From Eubacterium sp. UBA3720 (GTDB lineage Bacteria > Bacillota > Clostridia > Lachnospirales > Lachnospiraceae), in contig DFHP01000197.1 of NCBI GenBank assembly GCA_002371335.1, positions 1-42,540 of the forward strand: 42,540 bases of DNA. Direction: 5' to 3'. The translations under genes were made by a program, and so were the position numbers. The notes below the pieces were generated by a model. The model saw only the letters and a program-made list of their open reading frames with translations, did no database searches and was not told where the DNA came from. Below, piece by piece: positions 31,829 to 40,219 of the stretch. The first letter of the stretch is position 1, and each line of letters opens with the position of its first letter.

Positions 31829-32443
31829 TCAGAACAGTTCCGGATGGTTTTCCATTCTGTCTTCTTCCGTGATCTTTCTGATGATCCGGCATGGAACCCC
31901 CGCGGCAACTACTCCCCCGGGAATGTCTTTTGTGACGACACTTCCAGCGCCGATCACAGAGCCTTCTCCGATCGTTACGCCTCCGCAGATCGTTACGTTT
32001 CCGGCGATCCAGCAGTTATCTTTTATCGTGACCGGCTTCGCGTACTCCCGGTCTGTGTTTGTCCCATCATCACGCCTGTAAATATTTCTATCCTGATAAC
32101 AAAGGGGGTGTACCGGCGTCAGTATCGAAACATTCGGTCCAAAGAATACATCCTCCCCTATATCCACAGGACAGCAATCCAGACAGGTAAAATTGAAATT
32201 AATGAATGTATTTTTTCCGATCTTCGTAAAACAGCCGTAATCGAACTGTATCGGACCCTGTATATATACATTTTCACCTGCATCAGGCAGCAGCTCCTTT
32301 ATGATATCTTTTCGCTCAGGATCCGCCTCCCTGCACTTGTTATATCTGAGCGAAAGATCATGTGCTTTCTCTCTCAGCCTGATGAGTGTTCCGTCGGCAG
32401 GATCATAGATCTTCCCATTCAGCATTTTTTCCATTTCCGTCAT
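31829..32443 (-). CDS. maa: Sugar O-acetyltransferase (maltose/galactoside acetyltransferase type)
   Basis: A 204-residue left-handed beta-helix acetyltransferase. The N-terminal MEKMLNGKIYDPADGTL is the Mac domain; hexapeptide repeats fill 55-190, with TPVHP (109-113) carrying the catalytic His and GAGSVVTKDIPGG near 165. It transfers acetyl from acetyl-CoA to free sugars. GAGGTG precedes the first ATG; the second Met four codons on is an alternative. Probably cotranscribed with the CDF gene, with no obvious functional tie. Confidence 0.9.
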   Translation of the reverse strand: MTEMEKMLNGKIYDPADGTLIRLREKAHDLSLRYNKCREADPERKDIIKELLPDAGENVYIQGPIQFDYGCFTKIGKNTFINFNFTCLDCCPVDIGEDVFFGPNVSILTPVHPLCYQDRNIYRRDDGTNTDREYAKPVTIKDNCWIAGNVTICGGVTIGEGSVIGAGSVVTKDIPGGVVAAGVPCRIIRKITEEDRMENHPELF

Positions 32444-32661
32444 AATGTCACCTCGTATTATGTCGCAATATCATTTTTTCTCTTATCTTTCCTGCCCGCG
32501 GCAGTACTGTGATATCAACAGATCTCAGGTCAAATATCTCTGCAAAGATCCAAAAGCTATAACGGCTATTATATAATAACTGTGTAAATATTTGTAGTGG
32601 ATTTTCGTCCTTTTCTATTATAAAATCCACTTAAAGAGACCGAAACCATGTGAACTATTTT
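32444..32661. other. Upstream region of maa
   Basis: AT-rich sequence with several TATAAT-like sites on the minus strand (for example near 32570 and 32620) but no clearly spaced promoter. A 60-residue minus-strand frame here has neither ribosome site nor family resemblance and is not called. Confidence 0.35.
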
Positions 32662-32800
32662 TCAGGTGATTGTGAAACATCATATGCCCCGGGAAATGTA
32701 TGAACATTCAAACGTCTTTAAGTCAAAAACTTCTAATGCTTGTCCTGATCGTTTGGATCTCTTACTCAAATTCCTCCCGTTGAGTTTCGCAATTATCTGA
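32662..32800. repeat. 139-bp palindromic element (family C, short copy)
   Basis: It starts TCAGGTGATTGTGAAAC and ends GTTTCGCAATTATCTGA. Inside, GGGAAATGTATGAACATTC and ACTTCTAATGCTTGT match the 19135-19383 element in the same order, with its centre missing. It is a diverged, internally deleted relative. It lies 24 bp upstream of the ABM gene start. Confidence 0.75.
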
Positions 32801-32824
32801 CCAATGATATCAAGGAGGGCAAAT

Positions 32825-33109
32825 ATGATCACTATTATAGCAATGTTTGAACTGAAACCTGAATGCGTGGATACTTTCCTGGGTCTGGCGGCGGAATGTA
32901 TAGAAGCTTCCCGGAAAGAAGCGGGAAACGATGATTACCGTCTGTACAGGGGAAAAGACAATGAGTACAAATATTTCTTTGTAGAAAGATGGAAAGATGA
33001 GCAGGCGATCGAGACACATAACGCGTCAGCCCACTTCCGGAAATTTGCCGCCGGCTTTACGCCGCTTCTTGCCGGCAGCCCTGTGATCGAACAGGTCGTG
33101 GAAGTTTAA
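32825..33109 (+). CDS. Small antibiotic-biosynthesis-monooxygenase (ABM) domain protein
   Basis: A 94-residue dimeric ferredoxin-like protein of the ABM/putative quinol monooxygenase (YgiN-like) type: MITIIAMFELKPECVDTF at the start, FFVERWKDEQAIETHNAS in the middle (the E-W and H conserved in the fold), and AGSPVIEQVVEV at the end. Such proteins act on quinones or small aromatics, or have unknown roles. The ATG at 32825 follows AAGGAGGG. A single gene between a palindromic element and a terminator. Reaction not predictable. Confidence 0.8.
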   Translation: MITIIAMFELKPECVDTFLGLAAECIEASRKEAGNDDYRLYRGKDNEYKYFFVERWKDEQAIETHNASAHFRKFAAGFTPLLAGSPVIEQVVEV

Positions 33110-33130
33110 TATCAGAAATAAAAACTTATC

Positions 33131-33168
33131 AAAGGGGAGAGCGCATATCATGCCGCTCTCCTCTTTTC
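33131..33168 (+). terminator. Terminator after the ABM gene
   Basis: GGAGAGCG and CGCTCTCC pair around a 10-nt loop, flanked by A and T tracts (AAAG ... CTTTT). Confidence 0.8.
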
Positions 33169-33214
33169 GTTAAAAATGCAGGAGATCCGGCGCAGGACAT
33201 ACCGGTACCTCGTT

Positions 33215-33916
33215 CTAATCCGTTTTAATCATCCGGTATCCTATGCCAATATGCGTCTGTATATACTGTGGGGAATCAGGGGCTGATTCGATTTTTTTCC
33301 GGAGAGTCACTATGAATACCCGGAGAGATGCTATATCATTGTCCCAGCTTCGTCCCCATATATGCTGTGTAATGTAGGTATGAGTCAGGACCTTTCCCGT
33401 GTTTCTCGCCAGAAGACACAGCAATTTATATTCTATAGGCGTTAGTTTAAGTTCTTCGTCATCCAGATATGCACAGCCGGCGGAATAATCTATTTTTAAT
33501 TTGCCATTCACGTAAACTGAGCTGTCTTTTTCACTGTAGCTTTTCATTATGGAAAGCCTGCGAATCGTTACCCGAAGCCGTGCAAGGAGTTCCTCCACGG
33601 AAAATGGTTTCGTCAGATAGTCATCCGCGCCTGCGTCAAGGGCTTCTATTTTATCTTCATCCTCACTCCTGGCGCTGATAACGATGATCGGCATATTAGA
33701 CCAGCTTCTTATCTGGCGGATCACTGAAATACCATCCATATCCGGCAGTCCCAGATCCAGAAAAACCACATCAGGAGAATATGACGAGGCAAACAAAATT
33801 GCTTCTGAGCCATTTACCGCTGTAAGATATTTATAGTCATGTGTTTTCAGTGTAGTAACCATCAGATTTCGTACCGGAGTATCATCCTCCACGACCAGTA
33901 TTGTAGATCTGTTCAT
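33215..33916 (-). CDS. KdpE-like OmpR-family response regulator
   Basis: A 233-residue regulator. Receiver domain with acidic pocket DD (11-12), phospho-acceptor Asp54 (FLDLGLPDMDG) and KPFS near 104; C-terminal winged helix with LTPIEYKLLCLLARNTGKVL, typical of KdpE. Its start overlaps the 3' end of the sensor gene by 35 bp, so the pair is cotranslated. With ktrBA upstream it probably controls potassium uptake through this operon; direct repeats at the ktrB promoter are candidate targets. Confidence 0.88.
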   Translation of the reverse strand: MNRSTILVVEDDTPVRNLMVTTLKTHDYKYLTAVNGSEAILFASSYSPDVVFLDLGLPDMDGISVIRQIRSWSNMPIIVISARSEDEDKIEALDAGADDYLTKPFSVEELLARLRVTIRRLSIMKSYSEKDSSVYVNGKLKIDYSAGCAYLDDEELKLTPIEYKLLCLLARNTGKVLTHTYITQHIWGRSWDNDIASLRVFIVTLRKKIESAPDSPQYIQTHIGIGYRMIKTD

Positions 33917-35684
33917 TTGTATTCACCTCTTCCACCAGCGGAAGCGAAAAAGTAAAGCAGCAGCCTGACGGCTTATTATCCGTCAGTGTGATCGTGCCAT
34001 TATGGGCTTCAATGATTGATTTGCAGAGGGCCAGTCCCAGACCGAGACCTCTTCTTCCATCCGCTACCTTATTCTGTCCTGTATAAAACAGTTCAAAAAT
34101 ATGAGGTTTGATTTCATCGGGAATTCCCGGACCGTTATCAATAACGCTGACCATGACATATTTATCTTTCTTTTCGCTTCTGATATGTATTTCGGATCCG
34201 ATCTGCGTGTTTTTAATGGCATTATTGACCAGATTAATGAGCACCTGCATGATCAGCCTTGTATCCATTTTGACAAGTATCATTTCATTATCACTTACTG
34301 TAATATGATGCCTGACTGAACTGCCGTCAATATGCTTCAGTGACTCTTCAATTACGTCATTCAGAATGTCCACCGATAAATGAATCGTCATCTGACCATT
34401 TTCCAGACGTGAAATAGACAGTAGATTCTCTACCAGTTCAATGAGCCACTCAGAATCGTTGTATATATCTGAAAATATCTGACTTCTCATCTCATCATCC
34501 ATCTGCGTATAATGATAAAGCAGATTGCTGGCATTGCCTGAGATCGAAGTAAGCGGCGTGCGGATATCATGTGAGATAGAACGAAGCAGATTCGATCTTA
34601 TCTGCTCATTTCTTGCAGCATCAGACGCTTTCTTCTTTTCTTCCTCATTATGTATATTTTCAAGCGTAAGGGCGCATTCTCCTATGATAGACATAAGCAC
34701 ACTGTGTTCGAAACCATCCAGCGGGTCATTGTCAGACCGGATGCATACCACGCCGTAACAATGTCCATTTATACTGATCGCGTGATATTGAGATCCTCCG
34801 TCATTAAACAAAGACGACGTGTCCATATCGCGCCTGTCATGAAATACCTTTTCGGCTGTTTTCCTTTCGTTTTCTTCTTCAAATACTGTATCTCCTTCAC
34901 TGCCTCCCGCGTCAGAAATGATTGCTTTTCCCAGTGCTCCGTTTTTATTGACAGGATAGACCGCCACATTTCTGCTCACGAGTTTTTTGATCTGCCCCGC
35001 TGTTATCCTAATCGCATCATCTGTATTTCCGGCGCCCTGAAGAAGCTGATTTGTATCAAACAGTACTTTTACACGAAAGGCTTCAAGCGCAGAGGATCTG
35101 GCATTTTCCTTTAGTTTGCCGGCCAGTGTTCCTGTGATCAGCGCAGATATCAGCATGATCGCAAATGTAACCGCGTATTCAGTTTCATACGTATGAAAGC
35201 TGAATTTGGGGGCAATAAAAAACCAGTTAAACAGCAGAACACTTGCAAGCGAACCGATAAGACTGTAAAAAGGACTGACTGTAGTAACTGATATTATCAA
35301 AACTCCCAATATAAAAACTGTAATAATATTTGATTCTGAAAAGCCAAACCAGGTAAATATCAGGCCAAGACCTGTGGATGCGATCAGAAGCATCAGCGTT
35401 ATGAAGGAATCTCTCAAGGTCATACGGAGAATGTCTGACTGATGCTTTTTCTTTTTATAAGCGTCCAGCTCACCGTCAGTATCAGGATTAATAAATGTTT
35501 CTAATTCTTTTTCTATTTCTTCTTCACATTCCTTTCCCTGATTTATAACCAGCACGCTGTGGTTAGCAGCAGACGAATCAATTTCCTTATAGTTTTTATC
35601 TGTAAAGCGGCCGCAGCGATCTACTGCCAGATATCCGATCCAGAATATGCCGAATATCATGATAACTAAAAGAATGATTTCCAT
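33882..35684 (-). CDS. KdpD-like sensor histidine kinase lacking the N-terminal KdpD/USP domains
   Basis: A 600-residue membrane histidine kinase. It has one N-terminal helix (1-20), then the DUF4118 helical region typical of KdpD (about 93-190, with FNWFFIAPKFSFHTYE), a GAF-like domain (about 210-345), the phospho-acceptor His372 (SISHDIRTPLTS), an N box LINLVNNAIKN, DNGPGIP and GLGLGLAL. Classical KdpD begins with a roughly 370-residue cytoplasmic nucleotide-binding and USP part that is absent here; residues 20-85 are a short unrelated cytoplasmic segment. It is placed with ktrA/ktrB, not with kdpFABC, so it likely senses K+ or turgor for Ktr. Confidence 0.88.
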   Translation of the reverse strand: MEIILLVIMIFGIFWIGYLAVDRCGRFTDKNYKEIDSSAANHSVLVINQGKECEEEIEKELETFINPDTDGELDAYKKKKHQSDILRMTLRDSFITLMLLIASTGLGLIFTWFGFSESNIITVFILGVLIISVTTVSPFYSLIGSLASVLLFNWFFIAPKFSFHTYETEYAVTFAIMLISALITGTLAGKLKENARSSALEAFRVKVLFDTNQLLQGAGNTDDAIRITAGQIKKLVSRNVAVYPVNKNGALGKAIISDAGGSEGDTVFEEENERKTAEKVFHDRRDMDTSSLFNDGGSQYHAISINGHCYGVVCIRSDNDPLDGFEHSVLMSIIGECALTLENIHNEEEKKKASDAARNEQIRSNLLRSISHDIRTPLTSISGNASNLLYHYTQMDDEMRSQIFSDIYNDSEWLIELVENLLSISRLENGQMTIHLSVDILNDVIEESLKHIDGSSVRHHITVSDNEMILVKMDTRLIMQVLINLVNNAIKNTQIGSEIHIRSEKKDKYVMVSVIDNGPGIPDEIKPHIFELFYTGQNKVADGRRGLGLGLALCKSIIEAHNGTITLTDNKPSGCCFTFSLPLVEEVNTNEQIYNTGRGG

Positions 35685-35719
35685 AAAGCCTGCGCCCCCT
35701 TCCGGAATTTAGTATATAA

Positions 35720-36367
35720 TCATGTACGGAAGCACTTTTGGATTGCTTTATGCTCTCCAAGAACAAGCATTGTAACATTACTGTGCAATACCGTTTCTGT
35801 CGTCACGGAATGGTTCATTACCCCATTCTCATTAACAGCTACGATATTGATCCCATACTTTTTCCGTATATCAATATGTCCTACTGTCTTTCCCACCCAG
35901 TTCTCCGGAACGGCGACTTCAAAAATAGCATACTTATCATCAAGCTTAATAAAGTCCAGGATATGATCGGATGCGTATCTTATGGCCGCCCATTCGGCGA
36001 CCTGCTTTTCAGGATTTATCACCTGATCCGCACCGTTTCTAAGCAGGAATTTTGCCTGCACTTCACGGTCCGCCCGGGAGATCACAAGCTTTCCTCCCAG
36101 TTCCTTCAACAGCGAAGTCGTTTCCAGTGAACTCTGAAAATCTCCACCAATTGCCACAATACACATGTCATAATTATTGATCCCCAAAGACTTAAGAAAC
36201 AATTCATTTGTACTGTCCCCGATCTGAGCATCTGTAACAAACGGAAGAACAGCGTTGACACGGTTTTCTTCCCTGTCAACTGCCATGATCTGATGACCGA
36301 GATCACGCAGATTTTTTGCAAGCATAAAGCCAAAATTATTCAGTCCGATAAGCAGAATCGATTTCAT
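35720..36367 (-). CDS. ktrA: Potassium channel regulatory subunit KtrA/TrkA
   Basis: A 215-residue single RCK protein: RCK_N Rossmann domain (1-125; first loop GLNNFGFMLA, acidic D36 after beta-2) and RCK_C domain (about 135-215). KtrA rings bind ATP/ADP or c-di-AMP and gate the KtrB channel. The single-RCK length fits KtrA rather than the double-length enterobacterial TrkA. It begins 14 bp after the stop of the channel gene and is followed by the sensor kinase gene. Confidence 0.9.
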   Translation of the reverse strand: MKSILLIGLNNFGFMLAKNLRDLGHQIMAVDREENRVNAVLPFVTDAQIGDSTNELFLKSLGINNYDMCIVAIGGDFQSSLETTSLLKELGGKLVISRADREVQAKFLLRNGADQVINPEKQVAEWAAIRYASDHILDFIKLDDKYAIFEVAVPENWVGKTVGHIDIRKKYGINIVAVNENGVMNHSVTTETVLHSNVTMLVLGEHKAIQKCFRT

Positions 36368-36381
36368 TATTGTTTTCTCCG

Positions 36382-37716
36382 TCAGCCTACGATTATTTTT
36401 TCTACAGGATACTGCGCGACCTCTGTATTTCTGCTGCTGAGTGCGGCAAACATCAGCGTCAGGCCGCCTGCTCTCCCGAAAAACATCAGTGCGATCAATA
36501 TCATATGGGACACAGTCCCTAAAGAGGGCGTAATCCCCAGAGATAAACCCACGGTTCCAATGGCAGACGCTGTCTCAAACAGACATTCCCTGGCCGGCAG
36601 CTCCTCAATCGTGCTGATGATAAAAGTTCCCGTCAGAACCAGAAAAAGATACATTACCAGAAGCGTAGCCGCATTCTTTACGGTACTGTCTTCTATCCTT
36701 CTGTTAAAGAGTTGTGCATTCTTCTTTCTTCGAAACACCGCGAATGTATTTGCGATCAGAACAGCAGCAGTCGTCGTTTTCATACCTCCGGCTGTGGATC
36801 CTGGAGAACCGCCGATCAGCATCAGAATTATTATCATTATCTGACCTGCTTCAGTCATGCCGGAAATCTCCGCGGTATTGAATCCCGCAGTTCTAGGCGT
36901 GACCGTTTGAAAAAAAGAAAGCCATACCCTTTCTTTTAAAGGATAATTCGCAAAATCATGATTAAACATCATGATCATGGGTATCAGTACCAGCACCAAA
37001 GTGGTGGCAAGTATTACTTTGCTCTGCATTCGATATTTCTTCATGTGCGATCTGTGAACATAAATATCGTCCCACGTGAGAAAGCCGATCCCGCCTGTTA
37101 TGATCAGAATGCACACAGGGATGACGATTCCCGGATCACTTTTAAAGCAGGACAGAGATGAAAATGCTCCGCTCTTATCCCCCATTAAGTCAAAACCGGC
37201 GTTACAGAAGGCTGAGACCGAATGAAAGAATGACATCCATATGCCTTCAATTCCGTATTTTGTACAGAAAACCGGCATCATAACAAGTCCTCCCGCAAGT
37301 TCAGTGATAAACGCCACCTTAAAAATAAAGCTGGTCATTTTTACCATACCGCTTATGTGATGGGCAGATATGCTGTCCTGAAGCAGGGTCCTCTGGAGTA
37401 ATGAAATTTTTCTGCCTGAAAGTGCAGCTATAAATGCCACTACGGAAATCACTCCCAGACCGCCGATCTGTATCAGCAGCATGATCACGATCTCTCCGAA
37501 TACAGACCAGTACAGAGCGGTATCCTTAACGACCAGGCCGGTTACGCAGACTGCGGAAGTTGCGGTAAACAACGCGTTTTCAAACGCTGTCCACTGCTTC
37601 TCTTCAGAAGATATGGGAAGCATTAGCAGCAAAGCGCCAAGCAAAATGGCGATCAGAAAACCCAAGATTATTATCTGAAAGGTCGAAAGCTTTTTTGACC
37701 ATAGAAATCTACCCAT
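36382..37716 (-). CDS. ktrB: Potassium uptake channel KtrB/TrkH
   Basis: A 444-residue TrkH/KtrB membrane protein with four pore-loop repeats, each retaining the selectivity glycine: SAVCVTGL (53-60 region), CNAGFD (near 168), TPRTAGFNT (near 275) and SAIGTVGLS (near 385). It takes up K+, often Na+-dependent, with KtrA. First gene of the ktrB-ktrA-sensor-regulator operon. The start at 37716 follows CTGGAGG. Confidence 0.93.
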   Translation of the reverse strand: MGRFLWSKKLSTFQIIILGFLIAILLGALLLMLPISSEEKQWTAFENALFTATSAVCVTGLVVKDTALYWSVFGEIVIMLLIQIGGLGVISVVAFIAALSGRKISLLQRTLLQDSISAHHISGMVKMTSFIFKVAFITELAGGLVMMPVFCTKYGIEGIWMSFFHSVSAFCNAGFDLMGDKSGAFSSLSCFKSDPGIVIPVCILIITGGIGFLTWDDIYVHRSHMKKYRMQSKVILATTLVLVLIPMIMMFNHDFANYPLKERVWLSFFQTVTPRTAGFNTAEISGMTEAGQIMIIILMLIGGSPGSTAGGMKTTTAAVLIANTFAVFRRKKNAQLFNRRIEDSTVKNAATLLVMYLFLVLTGTFIISTIEELPARECLFETASAIGTVGLSLGITPSLGTVSHMILIALMFFGRAGGLTLMFAALSSRNTEVAQYPVEKIIVG

Positions 37717-37746
37717 AATAAGCCTCCAGTTCTATTCCGTTTTTCC

Positions 37747-37812
37747 ATTATAAAGGAATGCTCACAAAGACAGTATTAAGGCATCATGCCATGGAATTAA
37801 GATTGTATTAAG
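37747..37812 (-). promoter_or_regulatory. ktrB promoter with direct repeats, candidate response-regulator site
   Basis: Minus strand TATAAT (37747-37752) has a poor -35. Upstream, CTTAAT occurs three times (37807-37812, 37796-37801, 37775-37780) and CTTTGT once (37764-37769). The pairs are each spaced 11 bp, and the two pairs are 32 bp apart, as expected for tandem OmpR-family binding on one face of the helix. Confidence 0.55.
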
Positions 37813-37827
37813 CTTTTCCAGAAAGAT

Positions 37828-37956
37828 CAAAGTCCGCGGGCGAACCGGACTTTGCGCGCCGCCGCACAGCAGCGCAGCTGCCTTCCTCTGTGCGGCGTGT
37901 GCATCCCCCGGAGGGTTTATGTCATAGGAAATAATCGTAATTTCTTATGACATAAC
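37828..37956. repeat. Repeat family A, copy 3
   Basis: 129 bp: AAAGTCCGCGGGCGAACCGGACTTTGCG-type hairpin, GCGCAGCTGCCTTCC, GGCGTGTGCATCC, and terminal hairpin GTTTATGTCATAGGAAAT against ATTTCTTATGACATAAC. Its right arm includes the stop codon and last residues of the AraC gene at 37945. Confidence 0.82.
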
Positions 37957-38862
37957 AAAGTTTTCGTTCTCCTGCCTGCCTGCTTTCCTCCATTCCAGGG
38001 GCGTACATCCGAATTCCCTTGCAAAAAGACGGTTAAAGTAGCTTTGTTCGCCAACGCCGCAGGCCTGAGCAATATATGAAATCGGTTCATCGGTCGAACT
38101 CAGCAGCTTTCCTGCCATCTCCAGACGATAGCTGTTCAGAAAACTTACAGGCGTCTTCTGGGTATATCTGTGAAAAAGAGCCGCGCATTTTGACCGGCTC
38201 ACTCCTGCCGCCCCGGCAATGTCGTCCAGAGAGATCTTCTCCTGATAGTGCTCATAAATGTACGTCGACATTTTCCTCTGAAGTGAAATATCGCTTCCGC
38301 AGGACGCAGGAATGTCCTCCTTGGCGATGTAGACCAGGTAAAGTCTGCGGAATATCATATAGATATAGCCGATCACATCCAGCTCATATCCTGTGGTTTT
38401 CTCTGTGATCAGCTCATAGAGGGAATCAAATATATCCGATATCAGTCTTGCGTAGCTGTTTCTTCCGTCCATCTGTACATGGGCAAAATCCGGATTGCTG
38501 ATGATGGGGATAATATATTTATCATATATTTCTCTGTTATCGGCCAGAATTTCTGTTTTTATTCTTAAGACATCCAGCGTTCCTTCGGCCTCTTCCGTAT
38601 TATAAACGCGGTGGAGAGCGTCATAATTAATGAAGCATAGTTCCCCGGGGTTCAGAAGGAAGTCGGAATCATTCACATGGCAGTGTATATTTCCCGAACG
38701 GATCCGTATGATCTCCACATCATCATGCCAGTGCAGAAGCTCCTCATGATTATCCTTTGAATTTATGATTTTTTGCTCCAGTACGACCGGAAGCATCCCG
38801 AAAGAAATCTCTTTTCTTTTTCCTCTGATCTTCTGTTTCGGATCTGCATTTGTCTCTCTCAT
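37945..38862 (-). CDS. AraC-family regulator with cupin sensor domain
   Basis: A 305-residue regulator: N-terminal cupin domain (about 35-115, HWHDDVEI motif-like LHWHDDVEIIRI) and C-terminal double HTH (about 205-300, LDDIAGAAGVSRSKCAALFHRY and ISYIAQACGVGEQSYFNRLFAREFG). I use the ATG at 38862, preceded by AAAGGA, because the longer frame from 38907 has no ribosome site. Its final residues are encoded in the arm of a family A repeat. Divergent from rubredoxin. Regulated genes are not evident. Confidence 0.85.
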   Translation of the reverse strand: MRETNADPKQKIRGKRKEISFGMLPVVLEQKIINSKDNHEELLHWHDDVEIIRIRSGNIHCHVNDSDFLLNPGELCFINYDALHRVYNTEEAEGTLDVLRIKTEILADNREIYDKYIIPIISNPDFAHVQMDGRNSYARLISDIFDSLYELITEKTTGYELDVIGYIYMIFRRLYLVYIAKEDIPASCGSDISLQRKMSTYIYEHYQEKISLDDIAGAAGVSRSKCAALFHRYTQKTPVSFLNSYRLEMAGKLLSSTDEPISYIAQACGVGEQSYFNRLFAREFGCTPLEWRKAGRQENENFVMS

Positions 38863-39104
38863 AAAAGGATTCCTTTCTTTGTTTAAAACATGTGATTTCG
38901 AAACCATAACATATATAGCACGGTCATATTAACGCGCAAATAACGAAATTGTACAAATTCCATGGTAAATCATGCTATATTTTGTCCTGAAAAAAAGATA
39001 TCATTCAATTCAGATGGGGAATCCCCTCCTCTATAGGCGGTGGATATTGAATCAAACTAAAAAATACTTAAATGAATTTGCCTGAAAAAGAAAGGATAAA
39101 AACA
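38863..39104. other. Divergent promoter region of AraC gene and rubredoxin
   Basis: Minus: TTGCGC (38934-38939), 16-bp spacer, extended TATATA (38912-38917) for the AraC gene. Plus: extended -10 TGCTATATT (38973-38981) for rubredoxin, giving a leader of about 120 nt with GGGGAATCCCC and a loose ATTCAAT/ATTGAAT pairing. No known riboswitch was recognised. Confidence 0.5.
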
Positions 39105-39269
39105 ATGGATAAATATATCTGTGATGTATGTGGATATGTATATGACCCCGCAGAGGGAGATCCGGACAACGGAATTGCTCCCGGAACAGCTTTTACAGCT
39201 CTCCCTGATGACTGGGAATGCCCGCTCTGCGGCGTAGACAAAAACAGTTTCTCAAAGGCTGAGGACTGA
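39105..39269 (+). CDS. rd: Rubredoxin
   Basis: A 54-residue rubredoxin; Cys6, Cys9, Cys39 and Cys42 (CDVCGY and CPLCGV) bind one iron. It carries single electrons in anaerobes, for example to oxygen or superoxide reductases. I chose the ATG at 39105 (MDKYICDVCG), which follows AAAGGA and gives the usual length; the frame from 39072 would add 11 residues. Stands alone, followed by a palindromic terminator-like repeat. Confidence 0.95.
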   Translation: MDKYICDVCGYVYDPAEGDPDNGIAPGTAFTALPDDWECPLCGVDKNSFSKAED

Positions 39270-39286
39270 TAACACGCGTAAGGCGA

Positions 39287-39349
39287 TGAAACCGGGGACG
39301 GAGGGTAAATTCCACTAAAATTGGAACTTACCCTCCGTCCCCGGTTTCA
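39287..39349. repeat. Family D palindrome, probable bidirectional terminator
   Basis: TGAAACCGGGGACGGAGGG and its reverse complement, joined by TAAATTCCACT...TGGAACTTA, form a stem of nearly 30 bp. It separates the converging rubredoxin and AraC genes and its last bases are the AraC stop codon. The same half-sequence recurs at 42521-42537. Confidence 0.85.
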
Positions 39350-40219
39350 TTTTACGTCCTCTGAAGGATAGCGGTACAATTTCTTGAATTCAGCCGGCGT
39401 ACAGCCGACTTTTTTTCTGAAGGAGGTGTAAAAATAGGACAGATTCCTGAATCCGCAGCGCAGCGCGATATCGCTGATGCTTTGGTCTGTATGTATCAGA
39501 CTCCTCTGCGCCTCCCCAATCCTGCAGCTGACTATATAATTGTTCACCGTATAATTCATATGCTTCCGAAACTGCCTCGCCAGATAGTACATACTGAAAT
39601 GAAATTCATCCGCGATCGAATCCAGCGAGATGTCTCTTGCATAGTTTTCTTCAATATAACTTCGTATCTCCTGCGTATGCCGATCCTGCATGTCTTTATC
39701 CGACGCCTGCTCCCACTCCTCGCTCTTTATAGTGGCCAGGACTGCCGTCAGAATTGCGTGCAGAAGTTCTCCCGCATAGGCGTTTTCCGGCTTTTCTTTG
39801 TCCGACATACAGTGAAGGATCTCCCTGAACAAAGCTTCCAGAAGCACCTTCTTTTCTCCGGAGCAGATCACAGGAGAACCCCCGGTGACAGGAAATGTGT
39901 TTTTTGGCTCCCCTTCTATCTCCAGGTCTTCAATGAGAATACATATCTCCTCCAGAGGGTCATCCGGATGCGTATTTTCGGCATGCGGGATCTGTGGATT
40001 TTTGACCACGATATCCCCTTCCTTCATTTCATACTGCTTACCGTCACAAAACAGCGAACCTTTTCCCTTAAAAATATATGAAATCTCCACAGCATTGTGC
40101 GTATGAATATAAAATATCCAGTCCGGCCTCCCGGAAGCCTGTATGTAACTAAGATTCGTTATCCATGGTCTGCCGATCGAGATATAAGGATCAGGCTTTT
40201 TATAAATAGAGGAATACAT
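39347..40219 (-). CDS. AraC-family regulator with cupin sensor domain
   Basis: A 290-residue protein: N-terminal cupin domain with HTHNAVEISYIFKGKG and EGDIVVKNPQIPH, and a C-terminal AraC DNA-binding domain (LDSIADEFHFSMYYLARQFRKH; ISDIALRCGFRNLSYFYTSFRKKVGCTP). The start at 40219 has AAGGAG 6 bp upstream; the frame from 40294 adds 25 residues without a suitable ribosome site. Divergent from the flavoenzyme gene at 40538, which is its most likely target. The second AraC gene (37945-38862) has a similar layout but a different sequence. Confidence 0.85.
   Translation of the reverse strand: MYSSIYKKPDPYISIGRPWITNLSYIQASGRPDWIFYIHTHNAVEISYIFKGKGSLFCDGKQYEMKEGDIVVKNPQIPHAENTHPDDPLEEICILIEDLEIEGEPKNTFPVTGGSPVICSGEKKVLLEALFREILHCMSDKEKPENAYAGELLHAILTAVLATIKSEEWEQASDKDMQDRHTQEIRSYIEENYARDISLDSIADEFHFSMYYLARQFRKHMNYTVNNYIVSCRIGEAQRSLIHTDQSISDIALRCGFRNLSYFYTSFRKKVGCTPAEFKKLYRYPSEDVK

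Noticed and set aside
32448..32630. 60-residue minus-strand frame upstream of maa
   Set aside because: No ribosome site, no family resemblance, AT-rich promoter-like DNA.
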